From assembly GCA_012934845.2 (NCBI GenBank), contig WNNJ02001302.1:1-64000 (forward strand): DNA of 64,000 bases. The letters run 5' to 3'. How positions within the stretch are numbered: the stretch's first letter is position 1; the number at the start of each line of letters is the position of its first letter. The position numbers were made by a program, and so were the translations under genes. This DNA is from Pomphorhynchus laevis. Taxonomy: Eukaryota > Acanthocephala > Palaeacanthocephala > Echinorhynchida > Pomphorhynchidae. The notes below the pieces were generated by a model. It saw nothing but the letters and a program-made list of their open reading frames with translations, searched no databases and was not told where the DNA came from. Of the stretch, positions 47,281 through 56,764 are shown in pieces.

Positions 47281-49299
47281 TAGGCCAAGGGAAATTCACA
47301 AGAACAATGAGCTCCTGGACCGTATTTTGCGTAGTTGCTATGACATGTTACTCGGTGACTTCAACGACAGAACTGGTCGTTGGATTAGTGCAGCACTCCG
47401 CAAAGCCAGGAATGACTACCTTATTCACAAACCACCGTTTCTCACCTTTCATTGCTCAACAATTAATTCTTTCCTCGACATACTACTGCTACATAAGATG
47501 TGTTTGGTGAAGCCCATCTGTACTGAGCAGTCGCGACAACAATAGAATACCTCTCATGACCTAATTCGCTGGCGGATTGAGGAAGATTCGTTGCTTAGAA
47601 GGAGGTTTCACTTTGATCCCATCAGAGTGGCCTTCTTTCAGGCAGCGATCCAACTCTTCCCCAGAATTGGTAATGAAAGTTTGAACGAATTTAATTTCTA
47701 CCTCTCATCGCAAACTATTGCGTTGGTTTGGACTATCTATAAAGGTCGCATATACAATCCCACTTCAACAGAACTCATGGTCCTGGCTAAAATGATACAC
47801 CTTCCCAATCTATCTGTTTCCGTGAGACAGACCCTTTCAAATGAATACTGGTGATCTAGTTATAAGTTCCATCCAAGCAGGGATTGGGCGATCCTTGCTC
47901 ACCTTAATCCTTTGCACTCTTCCTTTTGAACGATATTCAAGAAGGAGAAGTTTGTCTGCTGGAGGGAAAGGGTTGTGGGTTGGATTGGGAACATCGACCT
48001 TGACAGAGTTTTGGGAGAGTCACTATCCCTACACAACTATGGAGCCACCAAATCTCCCCAACCAATCCCGTTTTAGGGTGACTACAGGGGCAGGGACTTA
48101 TCTGTTACAGATATCCTTAACTCCTGGATCCACTTCCGGGCACCTCCAAATCTGTCGCACCACTATCTTCTCGGGTTTATCAGCTTTTGACAGCCGATCA
48201 AAGAAGAGAAGTGGCCGTCACAATGCTTGTAACCTCACCATCCGATGTAGCCGGCATCAATATTAGTCGTAGAATTTTTGTACAAAATTGTAATCCGGAC
48301 TCATGTCCTAAAGACCTGTGTTACATTTTAATTCAAAATTCACTTTTCTTCATCTACGAAAAAGTACTTGCGCATAGAATCCGCGACCATTTGAGTAGGC
48401 GTAACTTGATTTCACCGAGTTTTTATGGGTTTGTCAAAGGGCGCTCGGTCCATTCAGCAATAGTGAAGTGCTTCAGTTTGGTCAGGATAACAGTCATCAA
48501 CTCACTGTGGCTGTTTACCTCGACGTTTCTGCTGCATTTGACCGCGTTTCCATTCAATTCGTTATCTCCTCTCTCAGGTACCTCGGGTCGCCTGCGAGAA
48601 TTGTTTAGAGGGTGGAGATATTGTTGTACACCAAGCGATTCTTCTAGGAAGGCGATCTTTGTGAGCTTAAATTCTACCCTATTACGGGTGTGCCTTAAGG
48701 ATCACCAATTTCTCCTATCTTATATTTTGCTGCTTCCATTGTACTTTTCAAAAAATTTAAACACGATCAACATCTAGTGGTATATGCTGATGATACCACA
48801 TCCCTGTTCTCTTGACGCAAGTGCAATGATGTCGTCTCGGACATCAGCCGTTTCTTTTTAAGTCTAAAAGACCAGTTACCCATATCTCGCGATTGTATCC
48901 TTATCTCGCGATTACCAAGCATAGTCCGTATCGCTTGACTCTGCGGAGGTGAAAGACCCCGGGTGGTTCAGTCGGAGAGCGGCAAGTTGGATTGGCTGGA
49001 GGGCTCAGATCCCGCTGGACCTGAAACTGTAACAAAGTTAAAGAAGCGAACAAACTTTTAACGACTGGCTATTTTTGATTGTTTTTTTTCTGCATGTTTC
49101 GTTTTTAATTATTTCTTATCAGTTATTATTTATTAAGAAAACTTTTAAGTTTTAAGTTTAAATTCAGTGGCTTTGGAAATCCCGAGACTTTGTTAGTAAT
49201 AAGGTTTTCGCGAATGTCAAAGTAATTTTTTTCCTGTTATTATAAGTAAATAAAGGCGAGGAGATAAATATAAATATAGTATTTAGTTCCGCTACTATG

Positions 49300-49545
49300 A
49301 TGATTCGAGGAATATGGGCCGAAGCCTGATAACATGGCAGTCCTCCTAATGACCTCTAATCCTTATTCTGATACATCGTCTATTATTTATTAGTCAATTC
49401 ATAAAAATTGACTTTTATTTTAAAATTTCAATTTTAATTTTAACTTGATTTAAATTTAAATTGTATAAAATATTATGTAATTATTTATTTTTTATTTTTA
49501 TTTATATATCGTATAAAATACGTAGACTCAGTTATCTGATCAGAT
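49300..49545. repeat. Copy of the dispersed short repeat
   Basis: Contains GGAATATGGGCCGAAGCCTG, GTCAATTCATAAAAATTGAC and, at its end, ATACGTAGACTCAGTTATCT. Same order as the copies in the NDUFV2 intron. Confidence 0.65.
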
Positions 49546-49589
49546 TTGTATAAAATTTTATATCATTATGTCTTGCCTGTTCAAATATA

Positions 49590-49925
49590 TAGACATGTTG
49601 TGAATATTTATTGCTTACACGAGTTGTATTCTTTCAGTGGTCAGTTTGATATTATTCTCGTATGGTTGTTTGATAACTATCAGCATCACTGTACACTACA
49701 ACCAGCGTGGGTGGACCTCATCAGCAATGAGCAGTAGTGATTGTATTGTACAGTGATGTACATCAGCAGTGAATTGTAGTGTACATAAGCAGTGATTGTA
49801 GTGTACAGTGATGCTGATAGGATTCAAACAACCACACGAGGATAATATCAAACCGACCACTGAAAGAATACAACTCGTGTAAGCAATGAATATTCACAGT
49901 AGTAAATGACAGCTTACAGTTTACT
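49590..49925. mobile_element. Short fold-back derivative of the 361-bp repeat
   Basis: The left part (49595-49725) resembles the start of the 361-bp unit through GGACCTCATCAGC. After a few rearranged copies of a GTGTACAGTGATG block, the same sequence returns inverted to about 49925. The pseudoknot motif is cut in half: b', a' and the hairpin remain, the rest is lost. A diverged, collapsed head-to-head pair of units. Confidence 0.7.
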
Positions 49926-50439
49926 GTCCAGTGAACACAAAATAGATGTTTCTATTTTGTAATTGCGAAAGAGCTGGCAATTAAAGACGTTAAAATCATT
50001 GCATTATAGGCCAAAACTAGATCGTGCGAAGCGTAAAATATTCGTATCCGTAACGATGCCTTTGTTAAATAGAAATTGATCTGTCAAAACTAGTTAGCAC
50101 CGACATATTATAAAAGAAGCGATTATTATATATCATCAAATGTAAATGCATTTTTATATGATCATTGATGATCTCTTTTCGCAATTTTCAGACTTCGTGA
50201 AGTGAGTAACTTCAAGAAGTTCACTTCTTGAAGTGGATATCTAAAATATTATTTAATTTTTATTTTACTGGATCAATTTTATTAGCGATCATTCTACCAA
50301 TTTCAAATATTTAATGTTTTTTAATTTTTTATAATTTGTAAAATTTACTTCTTATACAAAACTATACTTCACTACAAACTTAAATACGAAAAGCTAACAG
50401 GATTATAAAACTTCATTAAATGGAAAACGATAACTTTGT
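49926..50439. other. AT-rich stretch, no gene seen
   Basis: No supported feature except a small palindrome near 50205-50245 built from AAGTGAGTAACTTCAAGAAG and its echo. Confidence 0.45.
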
Positions 50440-50655
50440 CATGACCGGTCCCAAGTCCATGCTGTGAAAGGAGGAGGAGAAGCCAGCCGTAAAAACCGTC
50501 GCATCAACATTATGAAATGCCGTCTTAATGAACTTCGCGAAAGGCAACTACAATGGTACGGCTACGTTCTCCGCGCAAACAATAGAACCAAATGGAGACA
50601 GCAAAGACAGACTCCGTAAAAAAGCGGAACAGATGCTGAAGAAAAAGAAGATTAA
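50440..50655 (+). pseudogene. C-terminal fragment of another LINE
   Basis: The plus strand reads MKCRLNELRERQLQWYGYVL followed by RANNRTKW (about 50513-50600), resembling the QLRWYGHVLR block near the C-terminus of RTE/CR1-like LINE ORF2 proteins. About 60 codons, no RT. A different family from the jockey-like copies. Confidence 0.5.
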
Positions 50656-50834
50656 ATGGAAAACGATAAGATCGCTTATTTCTAATTGATTTTCATATTT
50701 TATGTTATAAATTATATAAAATTATCAAATTCAGAATACTGAACATCAGTTATGTAGCTATGGATTGCTTCCTTGTATCGCAATCGGTACAAGGGATACA
50801 ATATATTTGTACGGCAGGAAGTATATACATTATA

Positions 50835-50886
50835 CCAACTGTGATAATTTATAATTATCAACTGTGATAATTATAAATTATCACAG
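50835..50886. repeat. Nested small palindromes at the truncated end of LINE copy B
   Basis: ACTGTGATAATTTATAATTA and its reverse complement alternate two to three times exactly where copy B stops matching copy C. This may be filler sequence made during a broken integration or repair event. Confidence 0.6.
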
Positions 50887-51143
50887 TCAGAGACTCCCTC
50901 TTTACACCTGCGTCCAGTAAACAGGGCTGTGGTGTCATCAGCGTACACCACAAGACGTTGTTCGCGTTTAAATATTTTTAATAGATTAATGGAGGCAGCA
51001 AAATATAAGATAGGAGAAAGAGGTGAACCTTGAGGTACACTCGTAATAGGGTAGAACTGACGCGCATCAGGGTCGTCCTCGTAGTAAAATCGCTTATTCC
51101 ACTGACGGACATTCAGTGAAAAAGGCTCACGAGTACTCTGCAT
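50884..51143 (-). pseudogene. Jockey-like LINE copy B, ORF2 with large internal deletion
   Basis: Read from 51143 downward. MQSTREPFSLNVRQWN (endonuclease start, as in copy C) is joined directly to KRFYYEDDPDARQFYPITSV from the RT. Next come PQGSPLSPILYF (motif B) and VVYADDTTALFTGRR (motif C), ending at GVSD. About 1.65 kb present in copy C (most of the endonuclease and the first part of the RT) is missing at one clean junction, and the 3' end is truncated into palindromic filler. Confidence 0.88.
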
Positions 51144-51172
51144 TGTGATGGATAATTTGGTTGGGGGATTGC

Positions 51173-52405
51173 CTACCTAGACAGAGCTAGGTGCAGGAAG
51201 GTTACTCTTCCCGCTACTATCCCAACCGGTGTCGGTACTTGCCCCTGGGCAGCGTCTTCATTTCCCTTATGCTGTTTGCCACTCAGCATTTTACCGATTT
51301 TGAGCGAAGGACAATATGGGCCGAAGCCCCCTTTTTTAGATGACGGAATTGTGGCAGAAGGAATCGAAGGATTTGTGCAGAATGCAGACACAACCTTTGA
51401 AATTAGGTTTTCCATTTTCTCGTAAACCGCTTCCACTCTTGCATCCATCGCACACATTATGTCAGCATCCCCCGTGCGTTGGAAGGCAGCACTCGAAAAA
51501 TTTGCAGGCCTAAGCACGGCACCAGACTTGTGGAATTTGTCATAGTATTGTTTGAATTGAGCACATTTCCTGCTCCAGGCGGGAATGCACCCTTTACAAT
51601 TGGAGCATGATGTGGGGGCCTCACAACGAAGATCAGTATGTAGAGCAGCACAGTCGGACGAACCACACGCTCCACATGTAGGTGTCTCACTGCAGCTGGA
51701 TGCCCAGTGTCCCCATTTGTGACACCGGCTGCAGTGAGGATAGGTATATTCATCTTTTCCAATAAGTGTAAAACAAAGATTAAAGCCCAAAAAGGGGTTA
51801 CATTTAGAGTTCATCAGACCTTCTCCGTATTCTAGTGGGGCAGAGCAGAACCCAATGGGTATTGGGTTACCATTTTTACCCAGAATAGACCGGAAGTTAG
51901 AAACCTTATAGGATTTTTCTAGTAGTTTAATATCAGTATCATCAAGGTGACAGGGTAAATTCGATATTTTTAGAGTGCCAAGAATGGGTTTAGAAAGAAT
52001 TAAACCATATTCAGATAAGGCTGATTTAAAGTGATCTATATAGTCATTTGACAGATCAGCAGAGACAAATGAGATCTTGAGCTCTGTCTCGTACAGCTTG
52101 ACTGAATTGAAAATGACCCTGTTGGTCAATTTTTTACAGAAAGGCCTAAGGAAGACATTAAATAAGAGATGCCTTTCCATCGGCTTCTTAAGCTTGATGA
52201 CTATCAAATTTTTGAGTTTTGGAATGGGAGGAAGTATCTCCCCATCACCGTAAATCAAAGAAACGTCACTAACCTTCGTTGTCGTTGATTTAGATTCAGT
52301 AAATATCTTAATATCGTCTTTTTCTTCAATATTCGTATCCATTTGTGCTAAAAAACTGGATTTTACGAAGTTCTTTGTTCCTCGGACGTCAATACTTGTA
52401 CACAT
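51173..52405 (-). CDS. Jockey-like LINE copy B, intact ORF1 (gag-like, zinc knuckles)
   Basis: 410 codons without a break. An upstream in-frame ATG at 52495 exists, but I prefer 52405 because its MCTSID start lines up with MCSNEN (copy A) and MCEKVS (copy C). The N-terminal 75 residues are charged. A central conserved block follows (LKNLIVIKLKKPMERHLLFN, then LGTLKISNLP and VSNFRSILGKNGNPIPIGF). The knuckle region then reads CSRCHKWGHWASSC and C-x2-C-x4-C-x4-H patterns (CGACGSSDCAALH, CSNCKG), ending with AWSRKCAQF. The family role is RNA binding and particle assembly for retrotransposition. It is the only uninterrupted ORF1 of the three copies, although its own ORF2 is gone. Confidence 0.88.
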   Translation of the reverse strand: MCTSIDVRGTKNFVKSSFLAQMDTNIEEKDDIKIFTESKSTTTKVSDVSLIYGDGEILPPIPKLKNLIVIKLKKPMERHLLFNVFLRPFCKKLTNRVIFNSVKLYETELKISFVSADLSNDYIDHFKSALSEYGLILSKPILGTLKISNLPCHLDDTDIKLLEKSYKVSNFRSILGKNGNPIPIGFCSAPLEYGEGLMNSKCNPFLGFNLCFTLIGKDEYTYPHCSRCHKWGHWASSCSETPTCGACGSSDCAALHTDLRCEAPTSCSNCKGCIPAWSRKCAQFKQYYDKFHKSGAVLRPANFSSAAFQRTGDADIMCAMDARVEAVYEKMENLISKVVSAFCTNPSIPSATIPSSKKGGFGPYCPSLKIGKMLSGKQHKGNEDAAQGQVPTPVGIVAGRVTFLHLALSR

Positions 52406-52620
52406 TTTTTTTCTGATTTGTTTTTTTTGGAACTGTGATAGCTCATACTTTAGTAAAACAGCACAATATTTGAACACGACGATCAAACAACACATGAATT
52501 TTTAAACGCCGGAATGCTAGCTTGGCAATTATAAGCCATGGTTTAGATACCATACCTTAATAAACTTAACCAACATGCTGGCAGACTTCAAATCGTAGTC
52601 CGTTGAGTTATCAAAAACAT
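52406..52620. other. Head-to-head 5' ends of LINE copies B and C
   Basis: Copies B (minus) and C (plus) diverge from this 215-base gap. It should hold both 5' UTRs and any internal promoters. AT-rich, no shared sequence of note seen by eye. Confidence 0.4.
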
Positions 52621-53840
52621 CATGTGCGAAAAAGTGAGTATCGGTGTTTCAAACAAATTTCAAATTCTAGCAAATATGGAACAGAATCCAGGTATTTCCA
52701 ATGGAATTTTGACTGTAAGAACACCCAAGTTAAGAGATTTGTTGTCTCATGATCACGAGGGTAATGGGGTTCTTCCCCCATACCCAAGCTTAGAAATCTA
52801 ATAATTATTAAATTGGCCGAGCCTGTTGGAAGACATAATTTGTACAACATTTTCCTGCGAAGCTTCGCAGAACAGTATAAAAATAGAATATTATTCAACA
52901 CGGTAAGGTACTACGATACCGAGGTTAAAATTTCTTTTACCACCTCTGATTTGGCTAATGCCTATAAAGAATTTTTTAATAACAATCTTTCGAAGTTTGG
53001 TAGCCTGATTTCAAAGCCTATAATGGCTTCCTTGAAAATAATAAATCTTCCTCCTCACTTGGAGCAAAAAGACATTGATGACCTTCAAGTACTTTTTAAA
53101 GTCTCTAATTTTCGCCCCATTAAAGAAAAGAATTGACTACCTATTCCAATAGGTTTTGTCTCGGCTCCCACCGACATTGCCGAGACGTTAACCAAAACGT
53201 CCTGCAACCCGTTTCTAGGTTTTAATTTAAAGTTCATTATTCTTGAAAATGATGATATGACCTTCACCCACTGCAATCTTTGTCATGGATGGGGGCACTG
53301 GGCCTCAATGTGTAAGTCAGAGAAGATCTGTGGCTACTGTTCCTCTAAAGAATGTATCGACATCGGGGGACAATGTTCATCCACCCCGCGATGTGTTAAC
53401 TGCTCTGGTCCACATCCCTCCTGGTCCAGGAGATGTGAGGCTTTTAATGCCTATCGTCTCAAATTCTGTTCTTCACGTACAGTTAAAACTCCTGCTAGCT
53501 ATGCTGAAACCAGCGGTAGGATGTCTGACACGGACATCATACGTCTTTTCGATGCTCAAAAGCAAGCTATATTAGGGCAAATACAGCAACTAATCAACAG
53601 TTAGTTCGCACTGCTATATTCCTCTCCAATGATATCTCCAGCAACTATTCCAGAGTCAAAGAAACGAGGGGCTTCGGCCCACATCGTGCCTCCATTGAAG
53701 GTAGGCAGACTATCAAGGACAAGTCAAGGAAAGCCTCTACCACGGGAAATAAAGATATTGCCCGTGGGCAAGTGCCCACCCTGGACGGAGTTAATGGAGG
53801 GAAGGGCAACACTTCCGCCTCTAGCTCTGTCAAGGGATAA
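52621..53840 (+). pseudogene. Jockey-like LINE copy C, ORF1, broken
   Basis: Starts MCEKVSIGVSNKFQ at 52621. A one-base change near 52796 shifts the frame (after PPYPSLE), and the protein goes on as LIIIKLAEPVGRHNLYNIFL. A TGA at about 53134 replaces the Gly codon of the KNG block. The knuckles are intact: CNLCHGWGHWASMC, CGYC, CVNCSGPHPSWSRRC (53257-53430). TAG at 53602-53604 ends the frame after QLINS, and residual similarity to copy B (SATIP/PATIP, ALSR) runs to about 53840. Confidence 0.85.
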
Positions 53841-53868
53841 GGTAATCCCACCCAGCTAACTCAACACA

Positions 53869-56327
53869 ATGCAGAGCAATCGTGAGCCTTTTTCACTGAA
53901 TATCCTTCAGTGGAATTCGGGAGGCGCTTCTGCCCTTAGACTTTTATCTGGTAGAGATGCAGATGTTATAGTCCTTCAGGAAACGCGGTCTATCCGTCTC
54001 CCCCAGGACATTACTCGATTTATCCCAAAGCAAATTTGTTCCCACTATACTGCGTACATAACCCCACCTCACTCATCTTCTTCGCAAGGACTATTGACCT
54101 TAGTAAAGTGCTCATTAAGATCTTCCCTCCTATTAAACTACTCATGTCCAGCCATGTCTTGTTTAGTAGTTTCACTCATTAAGAACGGTAAACGCCTCAG
54201 TCTAGCCAATATCTACATTCGTCCAGGGAGATTCACAAGAACCGTGACCTCCTGGATGGTATTATTGACAGCGGCTATGACTTGATACTTGGAGACTTCA
54301 ACGACAGAACTGGTCGTTGGATCAACGCAGCACTTCGCAGAGCTAAGAACGGTTATCTTATTCACAAACCACCTACCCCTACCTTTCATTGCACATCTAC
54401 AAATTATATCCTCGACATTTTACTGCTTCACTCGAAGTGGTTGTTAAAACCCCTCTGCACGGAGCAGTCGCGCCAGCAATTGTCCACCTCTCATGACCTA
54501 ATTCGTTGGAGAATTGAGGAAGATATGTTGCTTCGAAGAAGGTTTCACTTTGATCCGATCAGAGTGGCCTTCTTTCAGGCGGCTATCTAACTCTTTCCCA
54601 GAATTGGAAATGAAAGTCTGACCGAATTTAATACCTACCTCTTTTCGCAAGCTACCGCGATTTTATCGACCACCTATAAAGGTCGTATATACAATCCCAC
54701 TCCGACAAAACTCAAGGTCCTAGCGAAACTGCTTAACCTCCCTAATCTCTCTGTTTCCGCCAGACAGGCTCTCTCGAATGAATACTGGAGCACTAGTTAT
54801 AGGTTCCAGCTGAGTATGGATAGGACGAGCATTGCTCGTCTTAATCCTTCTCAGTCTTCCTTTTGGAAGTTTTTCAAGAAAGAGAAGTTTGTTTGCTGGA
54901 AGGATAGGGCATTGGGTTGGATAGGGAATGTAGGCCTTGATAAAGTTTTGGAGGAGTCACTAGCCCTACACAACTATGGAGCCACTTAATCACCTCAACC
55001 AATCCCGCCTTGGTGTAACTTCAGGAGTAGGGATCTATCTGTTACGGATATCCTTAACTCATGGGGTCCACTCCCGGGCACCTCCAAATCCGTCGCTCCA
55101 CTTTCTTCTCGGGTCTGTCAGCTTTTGACAGCTGATCAGAGAAGAAAGGTGGCTGTCACAATGCTTTTAGCTTCCCCATCCGATGTAGCAGGCATCAATA
55201 TTAGTAAGCGCGTTTTTATTCCTAAGAAAAAATCCTGCTCATGTCCTAAAGATCTGCGACCCATTTCGATTCAAAATTCCCTCGTGTCGATTTACAAAAA
55301 AGCGCTTGCGCGTAAAATCCGCGACCATTTAAGTAGGCATAATTTGATCCCTACAGGTTTTCATGGGTGCGTCAAATGTCGCTCGGTCCATTCAGCAGTT
55401 GGTGAGGTGGATCATTTTTTTCGGGATAATGGCCATCGTCTAGTTGTGGCTGTTTTCCTTGATTTTTCTGCTGCATTTGACCGCATCTCCATTCCCTTTG
55501 TGATATCTTCTATCAGGTCCCTCGGGTTGCCTGCGAGAATTGTTAACAGGGTGGAGATCCTGCTATACACTAAGCGATTTTACTGTGAGAACGACCCTGA
55601 TGCGCGTCAGTTCTACCCTATTACGAGTGTACCTCAAGGTTCACCTCTTTCTCCTATCTTATATCTTGCTGCCTCCATTAATCTATTAAAAATATTTAAA
55701 CGCGAACAACGTCTTGTGGTGTACGCTGATGACACCACAGCCCTGTTTACTGGACGCAGGTGTAAAGAGGGAGTCTCTGACATCAGCCGTTTCTTTTTAA
55801 GATTAAAAGATTAGTTACCTATATCTACGCTTATTTTAAACTCCGCCAAATCGCAGGCGGTTGTCTTTCATGGCACCCCTGCAACAAAGCAGAAACTTAA
55901 GAGATTAGCACTCTCTGCGCTATCCTCCATATTTGCCTCTGAACCACTCCTCACCTTCACAAGTCGAGTAAAATACCTGGGGTTCACCGTTACGGTGAAC
56001 TGGTCTGCGAAGGCCGACCTGGTTAGACTCAAACGTATCCTGAATAAAGCTAGGTTGGCCCTGAAACGGGCTCAGCATTTGTCATAATAAGGGAAAACCC
56101 AGGCGCGCCTTTGGGGCACTTGGGCTATGTCGGGATTAGTTCTCTTCTCAAGAGGACGTCCCCCAGAGCAAAGGCTAAGGTTTCTTAATCTCCTCGTCTC
56201 TCGTTTACCCATCATAGTCCGTGCCGATTGGACCCTTCGGGGGGTGAGAGACCTCGGGTGGTTCAGTCGGAATGCGGCGTGTTGGATCGGTTGGCGTGCT
56301 CAGATCCCCCTGGATCTGTGGCCGTAG
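53869..56327 (+). pseudogene. Jockey-like LINE copy C, ORF2 (endonuclease and RT), full length but broken
   Basis: About 820 codons. Endonuclease: MQSNREPFSLNILQWNSGGA, VIVLQETRSI, then a one-base deletion near 54222 (relative to copy A) and LGDFNDRTGRW. TAA at 54588-54590 stands for CAA of copy A (QAAIQLF). Another stop lies near 54987. RT: ISIQNSLVSIYKKALARKIR, FLDFSAAFDRISIPF (motif A), QGSPLSPILYLA (motif B), VVYADDTTALF (motif C). TAG at 55812 stands for CAG (KDQLPIS). The tail GWFSRNAACWIGWRAQIPLD closes the protein. Dead, but the best guide to the family. Confidence 0.88.
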
Positions 56328-56764
56328 TTCGGAAGTTAAAGACGGATGAAAATGACCGATTGAACTGACTAACTTCGATTTTTTAGTGACTGTTTTTCTG
56401 ATTTGCGTGTCTTTCCTCGATTTTTGTATTTAAGAAAATCTTTATTATTTTTAGATACCGACCATCAATTTCGAAAGAGCAAATGCTATTCGTATTATTT
56501 TTATGATAAAAATTGTGAATTTGATATTGATAGACCTACAAAAACAGGGTAGCGTGACTTTTCAGCTTGCTTTATTGACAAAATATTTGACAATGATGGA
56601 CTTTACGTAACTATTAATTTGGTTAACGGAATACAGTTATTTCATGTATTTAGTTTAAGGAAATCACAGGAAGACATTAACTACCTGACAAACGTTTTTA
56701 CCTCAATTTGTGTAAACATTCGAACGATCGTTTTGATTTTAGATTTTATTTGAATTAACCGTAG
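56328..56764. other. LINE 3' UTR and upstream region of the POLE3-like gene
   Basis: Similarity to the 3' UTR of copy A runs to about 56450. The rest is AT-rich and should include the promoter and 5' UTR of the POLE3-like gene. No TATA box is obvious. Confidence 0.4.

Larger units (their letters stand above)
45964..49025 (+). pseudogene. Jockey-like LINE copy A, ORF2 (endonuclease and RT), interrupted and decayed
   Basis: ATG at 45964 starts MQSKHEPFSLNILQWNSGG, the apurinic-endonuclease N-terminus. The frame breaks near 46060 and is interrupted after LANIYI by the repeat insertion at 46309-47280. It resumes with RPREIHKN and MLLGDFNDRTGRW (endonuclease), then FHFDPIRVAFFQAAIQLFPRIG. The RT region (48180-48830) has many stops and shifts, but PRRF...D-like and YADDTT-like blocks remain. 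Compared with copy C, about 370 bases between the RT and the tail are missing near 48900. The C-terminal GWFSRRAASWIGWRAQIPLD (about 48960-49020) matches copy C. Confidence 0.82.

Noticed and set aside
46270-47510. MSQRQPKRR-starting frames in the 357-bp repeats as a gene
   Set aside because: The frame overlaps the pseudoknot motif and repeats with the unit. There is no family match and no independent coding evidence.
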